Source: a virus. Taken from it: 64,000 nucleotides of DNA. Shown here in pieces: positions 15,296-24,184 of the stretch. The notes under the pieces are model-generated. The model was given only the letters and a program-made list of their open reading frames with translations. It ran no database searches and was not told the DNA's origin. The number at the start of each line of letters is the position of its first letter. The stretch's first letter is position 1. The stretch spans positions 150,230 to 214,229 of IMG/VR virus record IMGVR_UViG_3300031251_000001; one strand, written 5' to 3'. The position numbers and the translations under genes are program-made.

Positions 15296-15784
15296 TTACC
15301 TGCAGAACAGGTGCATGTACCGGCGACCGTCCGATCCCATCACCCACGCAGCTCCGCAGTAGGTGTAGTTATCGTACGTGCAGCACGCACCCCAACCCCA
15401 ATCTGGTGTCCAGGCAGCACAACCACCGGTGGTGGCGTGAGCATCAGGAGGGAGATAAGCGAAGTCACCATGCTGACCGCCACAATGTCCAGCGTTGTGG
15501 GACTGTGCCCGTACTCGAGCGCACGCCAAGGCACCCTGGGCGAGAAGCGGATCGTTGATATATGGCTTCAGCCCACGCTGTGCTCGGGTGGCGTTCACCT
15601 CGGCCAGGGCATCGGCACATTCGGCTGCTGATCCGTTGTAGGGAACCGGGGCTGACGGGATACCGCCACCACTGCTTCCACCACTGACTGGCTGCCAACC
15701 ACCGGAGTTACGGACACGACGACCGCTGGCGTCCAGGCCACCAACCAGCACCAACGCGACCAACAGACTTAAAGCGATTCTCAT
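15296..15784 (-). CDS. Secreted CAP/SCP-like protein (162 aa)
   Basis: A signal peptide (MRIALSLLVALVLVGG) and a Gly/Ser-rich linker lead into a Cys-rich domain. The region ALAEVNATRAQRGLKPYIND, LACARVRAQSHNAGHCG, then Cys pairs and a C-terminal DGRRYMHLF, resembles small CAP-superfamily proteins I have seen in Planctomycetota. CAP proteins are extracellular and can bind lipids or act at the cell surface; no definite activity can be assigned. ATG at 15784 replaces an upstream TTG. It ends the unit before R2 and the terminator. Confidence 0.7.
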   Translation of the reverse strand: MRIALSLLVALVLVGGLDASGRRVRNSGGWQPVSGGSSGGGIPSAPVPYNGSAAECADALAEVNATRAQRGLKPYINDPLLAQGALACARVRAQSHNAGHCGGQHGDFAYLPPDAHATTGGCAAWTPDWGWGACCTYDNYTYCGAAWVMGSDGRRYMHLFCR

Positions 15785-15831
15785 CACTGACTCCAACAGG
15801 ACACGGGACGGGTTTTAAGCGAGGCGGGATG

Positions 15832-17157
15832 TTACTTGCCCTGATCTACGGCGTCAACCGAGATCGGGCTGTCCGGGGCCAAGGCGGCAGCCGCTTGGCC
15901 ATCCGCGATGCCTTTCTTTCTGACGTTATCGACCATGTGGGCGAAAGGGCTGCTACTTTCAGCTCTGGGCTTAATCTTAGCTTCATCAGCCCATTTTGAC
16001 ATTTCAGCCGCGAACGTACTTTTCATGCCCCACCCTGCATCAAACATCCGCATATCTTCCATCATCCGACAGAAGCTCCGACGCGAGTCGTAGGCAATGG
16101 CTTCCGGCATTTTGAGAAGAGACTTGCACTGGCAGCACTGATAGATCTCACAGAGGAACATCGTCGGTACGGCGACCAGGGTCTCGATCTTCTCGCACTT
16201 ACTGCAGGCGTAAGTGAAGAGCAACGTATAGGCTGGATGCGACTTCAGCTTTGACAGCTGGTAGGCAATGCTGATCGGCTTATGAAGCTCCCAGTCGAGC
16301 AGCTGAGCCAGCTTGCCATTCACCAGGAACTTCGCCCTGGGATCGAGCGATCCTTTTGTCATGGCAGCGTGCGCGGCTTCCCAGTCACGGTAGCCACTGT
16401 TGCCGTACCCAGCGTAACGTGCAGCGTCCTCTGCCCGATGAAAGACTTCCATGTTGGGTTTATGCTCTTTCTTGATCGCTGCCTCGGCGACACTTTCTGT
16501 ACCTTGCATTGCCCACGACCAGGTACCGAACGGGTCATGGAACTTGTACCTGGGGGATTCCAACTTCCGTGTCGCGAGACCATGAGCGACTGGATGGTAG
16601 CTCTTGAGCCTCTTCATCGCGTCGATACGTTCCGACACGCTGAGACAAAGAACGAGGTTGGTGATGGCGTCAACCCACCTATCGAACTCTGCGGGGTTGG
16701 AAGGGACAGCACCAAAGTAAGCGGCATCCGGGTCGACCGCTTTGAAGAACTCTGATTCACGGATCTTCGATCGGATGAGCTCCGTCTTGCCACACTGCCT
16801 GGCCTGGTGACGGATTGTTTGCTCGATGCACTTGTTAGCAGCGAACGGTACCGAGGGAGGTTCGAGGAACTCTTTCTCTATCTTCTTCGCGAGTTTGTCG
16901 CTTGCTTCGTCAATGACAGCACGCAACTCCTGAGAGTCCTTGATCTCTTCGTCGACGATCACCACGTCGGCTTTGAGCCCGCTCTCCGGCATCTTAATAG
17001 GCCAGAAGGCAATCTTCTTTGGCCTATCGAACATGATCATCGTCTGCACGCCAACGATCTTGTCGGGTGCGCTGGGCATGATGTCATCGTTGCTGGCGAG
17101 GATGACTGGCTCAGGCATATCATCCGCCTGGCTGATGATTGGGTCGTTGTTCGACAT
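15832..17157 (-). CDS. Large protein with central zinc ribbon (441 aa)
   Basis: No recognised catalytic domain. Residues about 315-360 carry CSKC and CCQCK about 20 residues apart, a zinc ribbon. The N-terminal 60 residues are acidic and Pro-rich, the middle is helical and ends GNSGYRDWEAAHAAM. It overlaps the upstream gene by 38 nt. It might be a virion-internal or DNA-binding protein; not classifiable from sequence alone. Confidence 0.7.
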   Translation of the reverse strand: MSNNDPIISQADDMPEPVILASNDDIMPSAPDKIVGVQTMIMFDRPKKIAFWPIKMPESGLKADVVIVDEEIKDSQELRAVIDEASDKLAKKIEKEFLEPPSVPFAANKCIEQTIRHQARQCGKTELIRSKIRESEFFKAVDPDAAYFGAVPSNPAEFDRWVDAITNLVLCLSVSERIDAMKRLKSYHPVAHGLATRKLESPRYKFHDPFGTWSWAMQGTESVAEAAIKKEHKPNMEVFHRAEDAARYAGYGNSGYRDWEAAHAAMTKGSLDPRAKFLVNGKLAQLLDWELHKPISIAYQLSKLKSHPAYTLLFTYACSKCEKIETLVAVPTMFLCEIYQCCQCKSLLKMPEAIAYDSRRSFCRMMEDMRMFDAGWGMKSTFAAEMSKWADEAKIKPRAESSSPFAHMVDNVRKKGIADGQAAAALAPDSPISVDAVDQGK

Positions 17158-17704
17158 CGTCTTCCTTTCTTACGCCGGCAACACAGCCGTGCGTGTCTTT
17201 GGTATAAAGCGCGGCCATGAAGCCAGAACCATCCACTGCGGCCATCGGGCCTTCAAAGCCCGATGCGATGCTGTATGTATTAGTCACGTGTCTTGCCTTC
17301 AGGCATCGACCCACGCTGAGATCGACAGGATCCCATGCGTCAGTGCCCGCTTGAGCGTTGCCGGCAGTCTCGGCGTACTCTTTCACCGGTGACTGGTCCC
17401 AGAACTTGCACTCAACACAGTGAACGATATCGAGTGGTGGCAACCGACCTGTGCGACCAGGTAGCCTGCCCTGAGTAATCTGCGTCTGCCAGCCCAACGA
17501 CTGTAACTTACTATGGACAAACGTCAGGATGTCGACGTTCGTGACCTCGATGGCCTTCTTCCACTCGTTGGCCACGTCCAGCATATCGCGGGTGAGCTGC
17601 CGATCGGAGTCAGCACGCTGGGCCTTGATGTGATAGTTGGGCGTACGATCCTGGATTTGTTCCAGCTTACTACCCAGGAAGAACTCTACGTGCTGAATAG
17701 TCAT
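17120..17704 (-). CDS. Hypothetical protein (194 aa)
   Basis: Helical N-terminal half (FFLGSKLEQIQDR, DRQLTRDMLDVAN) and a C-terminal half with Cys residues (HCVECKFWDQ) that may bind zinc. ATG at 17704 selected by position after the terminator; the frame is open six codons upstream. Overlaps the next gene by 38 nt. Confidence 0.65.
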   Translation of the reverse strand: MTIQHVEFFLGSKLEQIQDRTPNYHIKAQRADSDRQLTRDMLDVANEWKKAIEVTNVDILTFVHSKLQSLGWQTQITQGRLPGRTGRLPPLDIVHCVECKFWDQSPVKEYAETAGNAQAGTDAWDPVDLSVGRCLKARHVTNTYSIASGFEGPMAAVDGSGFMAALYTKDTHGCVAGVRKEDDVEQRPNHQPGG

Positions 17705-17740
17705 GCGTCTCTCCTGGGCTGAGGATAGCACCCCAGAATG

Positions 17741-17764
17741 AAAAAGGCCACCCCGAAGGATGGC
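17741..17764 (-). terminator. Intrinsic terminator with UUCG loop
   Basis: GCCATCC-UUCG-GGGUGGC on the minus strand (one G-U pair), followed by CTTTTTCATT. It ends the transcript of the 740-aa secreted protein gene. Confidence 0.85.
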
Positions 17765-17772
17765 TTGGTGAG

Positions 17773-19995
17773 TTAGGGTGTCGCCCCTGGCGGGTTACTC
17801 CACCAGTCGGGACGCAGGACGTTTTGCCTGCCCGTCATTGAATTGAAGATGATGTTCTTACCAGGCAGCTTCACCGACTGGCCCGGCACCGTAATCACCT
17901 GGGCCGGCACGGTCACTGTCACCGGCGTGGTGGGGAGGGTTGAAGACCCGGCCGGGATAGCAGTAGCGGTCGGCACGTTCACCACGATCGACTGAGCCGG
18001 GATCGTCACCTTGGTGTCGAGCACCGGGGCGTTATAGGTGGAGACGACCAGCTTGTAACCGGGAAAGGGCTGGTTCCAGAACGACGGGTCCATCGGCCAG
18101 TGGTACAAGGTAAGCCACTGCGTCTTGGACTGGGCCAGGGTCGGCTCATAGAGAGCGACCTGTTCCGAGAGCGGTGTATCATCGAAGCGAAGATCGACAC
18201 AGTTATACTGCGGACTGACGACCAGGATATTGCCAGCCGGCTGACCCTGGGTGTTAGTGCCGTGGAACTGCATCTTGTGCGTCAGCTGCGATTCCATGAT
18301 GCGGGCCAAGTTGGGAGCAGTGCCCCAGCAATTGAGCTTACCCTTGTAGAGTGCAACCTGCACCCGACTGTCCGAGGAAGCGTCAACGAAGTGCTTGAAG
18401 CCTTGATCACACCAGATCCCGGTGACGTCGATGTTCATGTCGCTGATCGTCCGGAAGATCACCCCGGAGACCGAGTCGACGTAGAAGCCATTGGACCAAG
18501 TCACGATGTTGCCGGTGTTGACGTAGACCGCTGAGCTGCGACGATCATTGGTGGCTGAGCCGAATGCCCAGCAGCGGTCGAACTGGATGTCAGCGGTCTG
18601 GTTACCTTCGAGCCAGATGCCGATGTCACCAAAGAAAGAGCAGTTGGTGTAGCGCTGCTCGGAAGCGGTGTGTCCGCCCGAGGAGGTGGAACACTTATCC
18701 CAGATCACCATACCAGCGGTACGGCCGACCGGAGTAGCCACACACGAGAAGCTGCAGTTGTTGAACTGGTTACTGAAGCCCTGCCCGCCGCTGAAGTCCG
18801 AGTAGGCTAGGCCGGCACTGGCGCCGTGGACACCCTGGACCTGGACACCCTCCCACAGTGACGCCTGGTTCTGCACCACGATCATCGGCCAGTAGGTCTC
18901 GCCGGACAGGCTCATCTGTTGAACGAGATACCAGTGACCGTTGTCGGCGGCGGCGATGCGACGACCACTCTTGCTGTTGCCGCCGCCGTACTCATCGATC
19001 ACCGGGCAGTAGCAATAGTAAGTAGAACCTGCCGGGACGATGATGCTGCCGTTAGCGTTCATGAGCTGCATCTGCAGATCATTCAACCGACTCGAAGGAG
19101 TAGCCACAGGATTCGGTTGAACCACCGTTGAAGCCAGGTGACTGAGCATCGGTTGTTCATCGTGCCACTGGAAGAGCCAATCATCAGCGATCTTCGGATC
19201 GCCAAGACAGTGCGGGGCCGGCACGCGTTGCCACGGATCAGTGGGTTGAAACCTAACATAGACGTGGTATCCGAGAGTTCCTTGGGGGTGTTGTTCGGCC
19301 ATACCAAGCAAGACGCGCATGACATCAACGGGCGTGCCGAAGTTAGGAGCAGTAAGACTGGTCGGCGGTGATAAAGCCGTCTCACCCGACTCAGTAACAC
19401 GACACCAGCATACATCGAAATTGGCACAGGGGAAGGCGTCAGGGGAGACCACAGGAGGTGGAGCAACAGCAGTATTGCGACCACCAAACCGGAGACCCTT
19501 CACGTCCAGCGACCAGAGAACGATGAGAGGTTGAATGGTTGCCGAGTCACCGGAGTACGGCGAGATCGACACCACTGGCTGATGGTTGGTCGAATAATAA
19601 TGCTCACTACCATTGGTGAAGTCGAGCGTCTCGGTGACGTTGATGCACTTCACCTTCCAGAGCAAACCACAATCATCGGTGGTGGTAGGCTGGTTGGAGC
19701 TGTCGACCCAGAACCTGCCGCCGAGCTTGGTGGTGACAGTGGCCGGCTGCGAGAACGTCCCGACTTTGCGGGAACGATCTACGATGGCATTGCTGATCTC
19801 GTAGGTGCCGGCGGGTTGACCCGATGCGGGGTTATTCCAGCCGGCGTAGCTGGAATAACTTTGGATGAAGAGAGCGTTGGTGGGAGCCGTCACCGGCGAC
19901 CAGGTAAACCCTGGGGTGACGGGGAGAACAATGGGGTCCTGACTGGGAGCCAGGAAACACAATAACCCCAGCAGCAGAATACCGGACGTGCGCAT
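17773..19995 (-). CDS. Large secreted beta-helix-like protein (740 aa)
   Basis: Begins with a clear signal peptide (MRTSGILLLGLLCFLAPSQ, about 20 residues) placed after GGAGG; an upstream in-frame ATG is less likely. Residues about 25-380 are Asn/Gly/Thr-rich and low in charge. Residues 380-590 repeat a pattern of short strands, such as GLRFGG, FNNCSFSC, RYTNCSFFGDIGIWLEG, FDRCWAFGSA and SGVIFRTISDMNIDVTG, typical of right-handed beta-helices of pectate-lyase or tailspike type. The C-terminus ends in Pro/Val-rich segments (VTVPAQVITVPGQSVKLPG). No catalytic residues can be named. Likely a secreted polysaccharide-binding or -degrading protein or a decoration protein, made as a single-gene unit between a -10-like site and a terminator. 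Confidence 0.75.
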   Translation of the reverse strand: MRTSGILLLGLLCFLAPSQDPIVLPVTPGFTWSPVTAPTNALFIQSYSSYAGWNNPASGQPAGTYEISNAIVDRSRKVGTFSQPATVTTKLGGRFWVDSSNQPTTTDDCGLLWKVKCINVTETLDFTNGSEHYYSTNHQPVVSISPYSGDSATIQPLIVLWSLDVKGLRFGGRNTAVAPPPVVSPDAFPCANFDVCWCRVTESGETALSPPTSLTAPNFGTPVDVMRVLLGMAEQHPQGTLGYHVYVRFQPTDPWQRVPAPHCLGDPKIADDWLFQWHDEQPMLSHLASTVVQPNPVATPSSRLNDLQMQLMNANGSIIVPAGSTYYCYCPVIDEYGGGNSKSGRRIAAADNGHWYLVQQMSLSGETYWPMIVVQNQASLWEGVQVQGVHGASAGLAYSDFSGGQGFSNQFNNCSFSCVATPVGRTAGMVIWDKCSTSSGGHTASEQRYTNCSFFGDIGIWLEGNQTADIQFDRCWAFGSATNDRRSSAVYVNTGNIVTWSNGFYVDSVSGVIFRTISDMNIDVTGIWCDQGFKHFVDASSDSRVQVALYKGKLNCWGTAPNLARIMESQLTHKMQFHGTNTQGQPAGNILVVSPQYNCVDLRFDDTPLSEQVALYEPTLAQSKTQWLTLYHWPMDPSFWNQPFPGYKLVVSTYNAPVLDTKVTIPAQSIVVNVPTATAIPAGSSTLPTTPVTVTVPAQVITVPGQSVKLPGKNIIFNSMTGRQNVLRPDWWSNPPGATP

Positions 19996-20029
19996 AAACA
20001 GACCTCCATGTTTTGGGAACACAGAGGTC

Positions 20030-20038
20030 ATTCTAGCA
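20030..20038 (-). promoter_or_regulatory. Extended -10-like sequence
   Basis: TGCTAGAAT on the minus strand, giving a leader of about 28 nt to the 740-aa secreted protein gene, which begins after GGAGG. No good -35. Confidence 0.35.
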
Positions 20039-20043
20039 TGGGA

Positions 20044-21099
20044 TTAGGTAGTGGGGTTGGAGTCGAGATACTTGAGCCAGATCCTCACCCCTTCAGCACA
20101 ATACTCTTCCAGGGCTTCGCGGCCCTCGATGCCGGCGTTGAAATCATTGAGGACGTAGCAGCCTTTGCGGGCCGCTTCCTCAGCGTCGTCAATCGGGCAC
20201 TGCCACGACTTCGGAGCCCAATCGATGCAATCGCCCACGACACAGGGGACCTGGGCCGCGGCGGCATCAGCCGTGGTGATGTTGAAGGTTTCGGTGGCGC
20301 TGAGCTGGATACAGAGATCCATCTCCTGCACCGTCTTGCGGAATGAGCCCCAGCGCTCCCAGGGGTTCTCGACCAGGGCGGCATACTTGGAGCCACGGAA
20401 CATGTTCCGCAGGCTGTGCAGCACTGCCTTGCCGTGTTCCTCGCGGTTGACTGAGACATAGAAGTTCACATGACAGCCCAGGTTGCGGGCGATGAGCATC
20501 GCTGCAGCTGCGGCTGTCGTGTGGTTCTTCAGGAGTCGCAGAGCACCGAAGGAGGCGATGTCGATGCAGTCCCGATGATTAGGATGCTTGAACTTCTTGT
20601 GGGTGGCCCGGCAAGCGTCATAGAGATTGGGCAGGTACTTGCAGTGGCCGTCGTAGGCTGTCTGCAAGAAGTCATTGGCCCGCCGGCTGTTGGCGGACAT
20701 CGTGAAGTTGAGTTCGTGATCCTGCATCTCCATGCCTTCGCGAATCAGGTTGATCGCTCCGGGTTCGACTTGGAGGAAGCCGATCTGCGAGTGGCAACGG
20801 ACGACGAAGTGAACGTCCGGGTAGGCACGCACGATCATTTCCAGATCGTGCGTCTTGACCCAGGGTGCTTCGATGATGCAGTGCGTGCAGCCGGGGTTCT
20901 GAGCCAGTACGACGTTGATGTCCTGGTGCTTACGGACGCCATGAGCTGAAGCCTTGACGCCATTCTTACGCAGCACCTTAACGGAGTGAAGGCTGTTGAC
21001 CCCCAGACCGATGTGGCAGTAGTTCGGCCCGATGGCCATGAAATTGCGGTAGATGAAAATGACGTCGGCTCGTCGGTGGTGCGGACGATGGTAGTGCAT
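20044..21099 (-). CDS. GT-B-type glycosyltransferase (351 aa)
   Basis: Probably transfers a sugar from an activated donor to an acceptor in the cell or on a virion component. The N-terminal half holds a Rossmann-like segment (VIFIYRNFMAIGPNY, LGVNSLHSVKVLRKNGVKAS). The C-terminal half has the donor-side motif region LSATETFNITTADAAA with E followed by E/D at the spacing seen in GT4-like enzymes. The short VEXPWERWG loop and CVVGDCIDWAP also fit. Substrate unknown. It precedes the 740-aa secreted protein and sits about 1 kb from a TylF methyltransferase, so the three may act in surface polysaccharide modification. Confidence 0.75.
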   Translation of the reverse strand: MHYHRPHHRRADVIFIYRNFMAIGPNYCHIGLGVNSLHSVKVLRKNGVKASAHGVRKHQDINVVLAQNPGCTHCIIEAPWVKTHDLEMIVRAYPDVHFVVRCHSQIGFLQVEPGAINLIREGMEMQDHELNFTMSANSRRANDFLQTAYDGHCKYLPNLYDACRATHKKFKHPNHRDCIDIASFGALRLLKNHTTAAAAAMLIARNLGCHVNFYVSVNREEHGKAVLHSLRNMFRGSKYAALVENPWERWGSFRKTVQEMDLCIQLSATETFNITTADAAAAQVPCVVGDCIDWAPKSWQCPIDDAEEAARKGCYVLNDFNAGIEGREALEEYCAEGVRIWLKYLDSNPTT

Positions 21100-21129
21100 G
21101 ACCCATCCTTGGGACTACGAGTGAGGCGG

Positions 21130-21411
21130 TTAGATGCTCTGTAGCATAGCGTCGGTCTCAGGTGTCGTACAGAGCAAGTGACGTGAAGGTTGGATGACAA
21201 GCTGCGTCACCGCTCGGGTGTGCTCCACCTGTAATTCTGGGCCGATCTGGGCATCCCGCCACTCATCGCCGATTCTCACAACTGGCACTAGATAAATGAA
21301 ACGATCATTAGCCTTGCGACAGCGGTAGGCGACGAGGCCCACCGCGTGGCTTTGATCATGGCCGAGCAGCACGATTTCATTCTGCCGCAAACGGCAGGCG
21401 ATAGAGTTCAC
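21130..21411 (-). CDS. Hypothetical protein (93 aa)
   Basis: Small soluble protein, ending TPETDAMLQSI; not recognised. Overlaps the previous gene's stop by four nucleotides (ATGA). Confidence 0.6.
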   Translation of the reverse strand: MNSIACRLRQNEIVLLGHDQSHAVGLVAYRCRKANDRFIYLVPVVRIGDEWRDAQIGPELQVEHTRAVTQLVIQPSRHLLCTTPETDAMLQSI

Positions 21412-21629
21412 GCTTTAAGTACCTCCATGACGACAACATCCCCTTTGCGGAGATACCCACGGTCAGGTAGGCCCTTGAGGTGCAGAATGCCGTTCAGCAT
21501 GTAAGTGCGGTTGATCACCGATTCAACGGACATCTCCCGGAGCGACGGAGAGAACATGAACGACCGCATCAAGAAGGTATGCCGCTCCTGGTTATAGTCG
21601 AGGATCTCGGCCGAGATGTAGTAGCTCAT
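21408..21629 (-). CDS. Hypothetical protein (73 aa)
   Basis: Small beta-rich protein (SYYISAEILDYNQERH). ATG at 21629 overlaps the TGA of the upstream gene; the open frame three codons upstream is inside it. Confidence 0.6.
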   Translation of the reverse strand: MSYYISAEILDYNQERHTFLMRSFMFSPSLREMSVESVINRTYMLNGILHLKGLPDRGYLRKGDVVVMEVLKA

Positions 21630-21919
21630 GAGTTCCACTGGTCTCCGTTTTCGGCCGCTGCCTTCAGCAAGCGGTCAACCGCATCGGGATAATCCTCGCA
21701 ATGCTGGCTGAAACCGACACCGTTCTCGCAGGTAGAATAGTGCCAGCGCTTGTCACCCTCATAGGAGATGGCCCGGTACTCCTTGACGCTAATGTTAACT
21801 TGAGCCTTGGTGAACTCTATCTGAACGAGTCTGGTTTTCATGGCGATCAAGCACGCTCTTCTGTCTGCCTCGACCACTCTGACTTCCAGACCACCAACAT
21901 CAATCGTCAGCGTTCGCAT
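21626..21919 (-). CDS. Hypothetical protein (97 aa)
   Basis: Alpha/beta protein beginning MRTLTIDVGGLEVRVVEAD. Preceded by AGGAG and palindrome R3 just upstream, so it may be the first gene of its unit. Not recognised. Confidence 0.65.
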   Translation of the reverse strand: MRTLTIDVGGLEVRVVEADRRACLIAMKTRLVQIEFTKAQVNISVKEYRAISYEGDKRWHYSTCENGVGFSQHCEDYPDAVDRLLKAAAENGDQWNS

Positions 21920-21935
21920 GTGTTCTCCTGGTGTG

Positions 21936-21951
21936 CAAAATACGTATTTTG
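21936..21951. repeat. 16-bp palindrome, copy R3
   Basis: CAAAATACGTATTTTG between the stop at 21955 and AGGAG of the 97-aa gene. On the minus strand it is three nucleotides after the stop. Confidence 0.85.
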
Positions 21952-21954
21952 GAA

Positions 21955-22170
21955 TCAGACAGCGACAGGCTTGGCGTCAACGAGCTTGCCGTCGATCCAG
22001 GCGTAGTTGACAGGGTCAGCACTCTCAGTGACGCGACGATCAGTGACCAGCACCCAACGGCACTCCAGGTCCTTGCCGTAGGCCTCAGCCTCCTCACGAG
22101 TGGCTAACCGCACAGCGTTGCTGTTCCACTCTTTACTGCGATCAGCGATGACTTCGACTTTGAAACTCAT
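21955..22170 (-). CDS. Small conserved-type hypothetical protein (71 aa)
   Basis: Pattern MSFKVEVIADRSKEWNSNAVRL, then a region with TREEAEAYGKDLECRW and ESADPVNYAWIDGKL, which from memory is a common small protein of unknown function in bacterial and phage genomes. No function can be assigned. Confidence 0.65.
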   Translation of the reverse strand: MSFKVEVIADRSKEWNSNAVRLATREEAEAYGKDLECRWVLVTDRRVTESADPVNYAWIDGKLVDAKPVAV

Positions 22171-22179
22171 GGGTGTTCC

Positions 22180-22908
22180 TTAAACTTGCCACCAGATACC
22201 GGTCCAGTCGATCTGGTGGATGGGGTTGCGGATGTTGCGGACCTCACGGAAGTTATCAACGGCTTGTCGGCAACCCGGCACGCAGCCGTAGTCATCGACG
22301 ATCACGTAGCCGCCGGGGCTGACCTTCTCGTAGAGGGCCTTGAGGCACTGCCAGGTCGACTCGTAGAGATCACCATCGAGACGAAGCACGGCCAGCTTCT
22401 CGATCGGACCTGGTAGCGTGTCCTTAAACCAGCCTGGCAGGAACTTGACGTTAGGATGCAGGAGGCCATAACGGTTGAAGTTGGACATGACCTCTTCCCG
22501 CGAGACGGCCAGGAACTGCAGACTATGGTGGTTGTCGTTGAGATCGGCAGGGTAGAGCTCAGGGTTAGGCTTAGGGCAGCCCTGGAATGAGTCGACGACC
22601 CAGACATTGCGGACAGGCTGATACGGATGATCGCCGCTGTCCATTCGCTCCTCGACAACCGCTGCCATCATGATGGCACAGCCGCCTTTCCAGACGCCGC
22701 ATTCAGCAAAATCACCAGGAATGCTGCGAGCGTAGACATCCTGGCACAGACGAGTCAGGCTGCAAAGCCGTTCCGTGCCGACCATGGTCTCGGCATCCAT
22801 CGGCCAGTCCCTACCGTGCCTGCGGTCCTGTAGCTTCCTGGGGTCGGTCAGGAACAACTCCCGCGTCAACACTTTCTGCAGGAGATTCAAATAGCGGTTG
22901 TTGACCAT
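22180..22908 (-). CDS. TylF/macrocin-type O-methyltransferase (242 aa)
   Basis: A metal-dependent methyltransferase family that methylates sugar hydroxyls. Residues 65-76 contain the SAM-binding GDFAECGVWKGG, 103-110 have VVDSFQG, 178-180 DGD (LRLDGDLYEST), and 205-206 DD in VDDYG. These match the order in TylF-type enzymes. A sugar substrate is likely by family, but which one is unknown. It lies between the zinc-ribbon gene and a small gene, and near the glycosyltransferase. Confidence 0.85.
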   Translation of the reverse strand: MVNNRYLNLLQKVLTRELFLTDPRKLQDRRHGRDWPMDAETMVGTERLCSLTRLCQDVYARSIPGDFAECGVWKGGCAIMMAAVVEERMDSGDHPYQPVRNVWVVDSFQGCPKPNPELYPADLNDNHHSLQFLAVSREEVMSNFNRYGLLHPNVKFLPGWFKDTLPGPIEKLAVLRLDGDLYESTWQCLKALYEKVSPGGYVIVDDYGCVPGCRQAVDNFREVRNIRNPIHQIDWTGIWWQV

Positions 22909-22909
22909 A

Positions 22910-23329
22910 TCACTCTCCAGCGTAGTGGCTATCGTTGCGTTTCACGACTTCCTGGGCCGCATCGAACAACTTGCCCTTGATGGACTCGAAGTAGCGACAG
23001 GCTGCCATGACCAAGTCGATGTTGTCGGCGGAGAAGTCAGTCATCTTGTCGTGGGCCTGCAGCGGTCCCCAGGTCAGGTTCTTCTCGTAGAGCGACATCG
23101 ACCAACCCTTGTTGGTGTAGTCATAGCGGGCGGTGATACTGCGCTTGCATGCCCCGGTGCCATCACGGTCGATGAAGCGGACGATGCGTGATTGCACCGT
23201 CTCTTCAAAGACCATTTCCGGCCCAGGTTCGACAATTGCAGCAGGTGCGTGACCACACCTGCCACAGGTGGTGCGCTTGGTGTTGGGTGAGCCGCACGAC
23301 GGGCACTTCCACTTGTAGGCTGCTGTCAC
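22910..23329 (-). CDS. Zinc-ribbon protein (139 aa)
   Basis: CPSCGSPNTKRTTCGRCG near residues 9-26 is a classical four-Cys ribbon. The rest is an alpha/beta domain (IVRFIDRDGTGACKRSITAR). Coupled to the upstream gene by an ATGA overlap. Function unknown. Confidence 0.7.
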   Translation of the reverse strand: MTAAYKWKCPSCGSPNTKRTTCGRCGHAPAAIVEPGPEMVFEETVQSRIVRFIDRDGTGACKRSITARYDYTNKGWSMSLYEKNLTWGPLQAHDKMTDFSADNIDLVMAACRYFESIKGKLFDAAQEVVKRNDSHYAGE

Positions 23330-23967
23330 AGGGTCTCCTTGTTAAGCTCAGTCACCAGCAACTGGACGAGATCGTTACGATCGGTGACTGCTTTGTAGGC
23401 CTCGTCAAGGCGTGCGTTAGCGGTGGCCAGCTCCTGGCCGGCGTCAGCGAGCTCCTGGTTCCAGAACTCCTCAGCGGTCACGGGCTGCCAATCGTTGGGA
23501 TCGGTCTTCAGGGCTTGATCGATACCCTGGCAATCCCAGGCGATAGCCACGTTGATCTCGTTGAGCAGGCGACCACGGAAGTTCCGGAACGCCTCGCTGT
23601 CGATTGCGGGCTTCCAGTTGTTAATCTTGTCGATCATGCCGTCGTAGCGGGCTCGCAGCTCCTTCTTGTATTGAAGCCGCTTCTCTGGTTCTTTCCGCCA
23701 CTCCAAGAGCTTCTTATTGTGGGCCTCCGCTGCCGCTTCCTTGTCAGCCTGGGTCATGGTCGAGATCTTCGTGAACTTGGCCTTAGCCAACTCCACGTTG
23801 ACCCCGTAGTGCCCCGGCTCCCAACCGGTGAACTCGCCGGCGATCACACCGCGAGGGACAGCCAGGTCGGTGCGAAGCATGTTCTCGCTCTTAGCGACCC
23901 TGACCGCGAACTCCTTGAGGGTGAGTTCTCGACCTGCCATAAGTTCATTAGTGAGACCGTTAGCCAT
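23326..23967 (-). CDS. Hypothetical helical protein (213 aa)
   Basis: A helical protein with a Gln/Ala/Glu-rich central stretch (TQADKEAAAEAHNKKLLEWR) and a C-terminal coiled-coil-like run (LADAGQELATANARLDEAYK). It begins with MANGLTNELMAGRELTLKEF. No family is recognised; it may be structural. Confidence 0.65.
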   Translation of the reverse strand: MANGLTNELMAGRELTLKEFAVRVAKSENMLRTDLAVPRGVIAGEFTGWEPGHYGVNVELAKAKFTKISTMTQADKEAAAEAHNKKLLEWRKEPEKRLQYKKELRARYDGMIDKINNWKPAIDSEAFRNFRGRLLNEINVAIAWDCQGIDQALKTDPNDWQPVTAEEFWNQELADAGQELATANARLDEAYKAVTDRNDLVQLLVTELNKETL

Positions 23968-24184
23968 GTGAGTCTTTCGTTAATTGCCAGTCTGCGATCA
24001 GCAGCCAGGCGGGCCAGATGAGCAAGATAAGCAACGGGAGGATGGTGAACACCATCCACCAGGGGTAACACATGTGGTGACGACTGAGCTTGTGTCGTTT
24101 CTCCATCGTCATGATGGCGACGGAATAGACGACAACGTAAGAACCGAGGTGCAAGTACCACCACCAAAAGTCATGATCGCTCAT
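23960..24184 (-). CDS. Membrane protein (74 aa)
   Basis: Trp-rich, two predicted spans (WWWYLHLGSYVVVYSVAIM, then WWMVFTILPLLILLIWPAWL) separated by a short basic loop with His residues. Overlaps the neighbour by eight nucleotides. Confidence 0.65.
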   Translation of the reverse strand: MSDHDFWWWYLHLGSYVVVYSVAIMTMEKRHKLSRHHMCYPWWMVFTILPLLILLIWPAWLLIADWQLTKDSHG

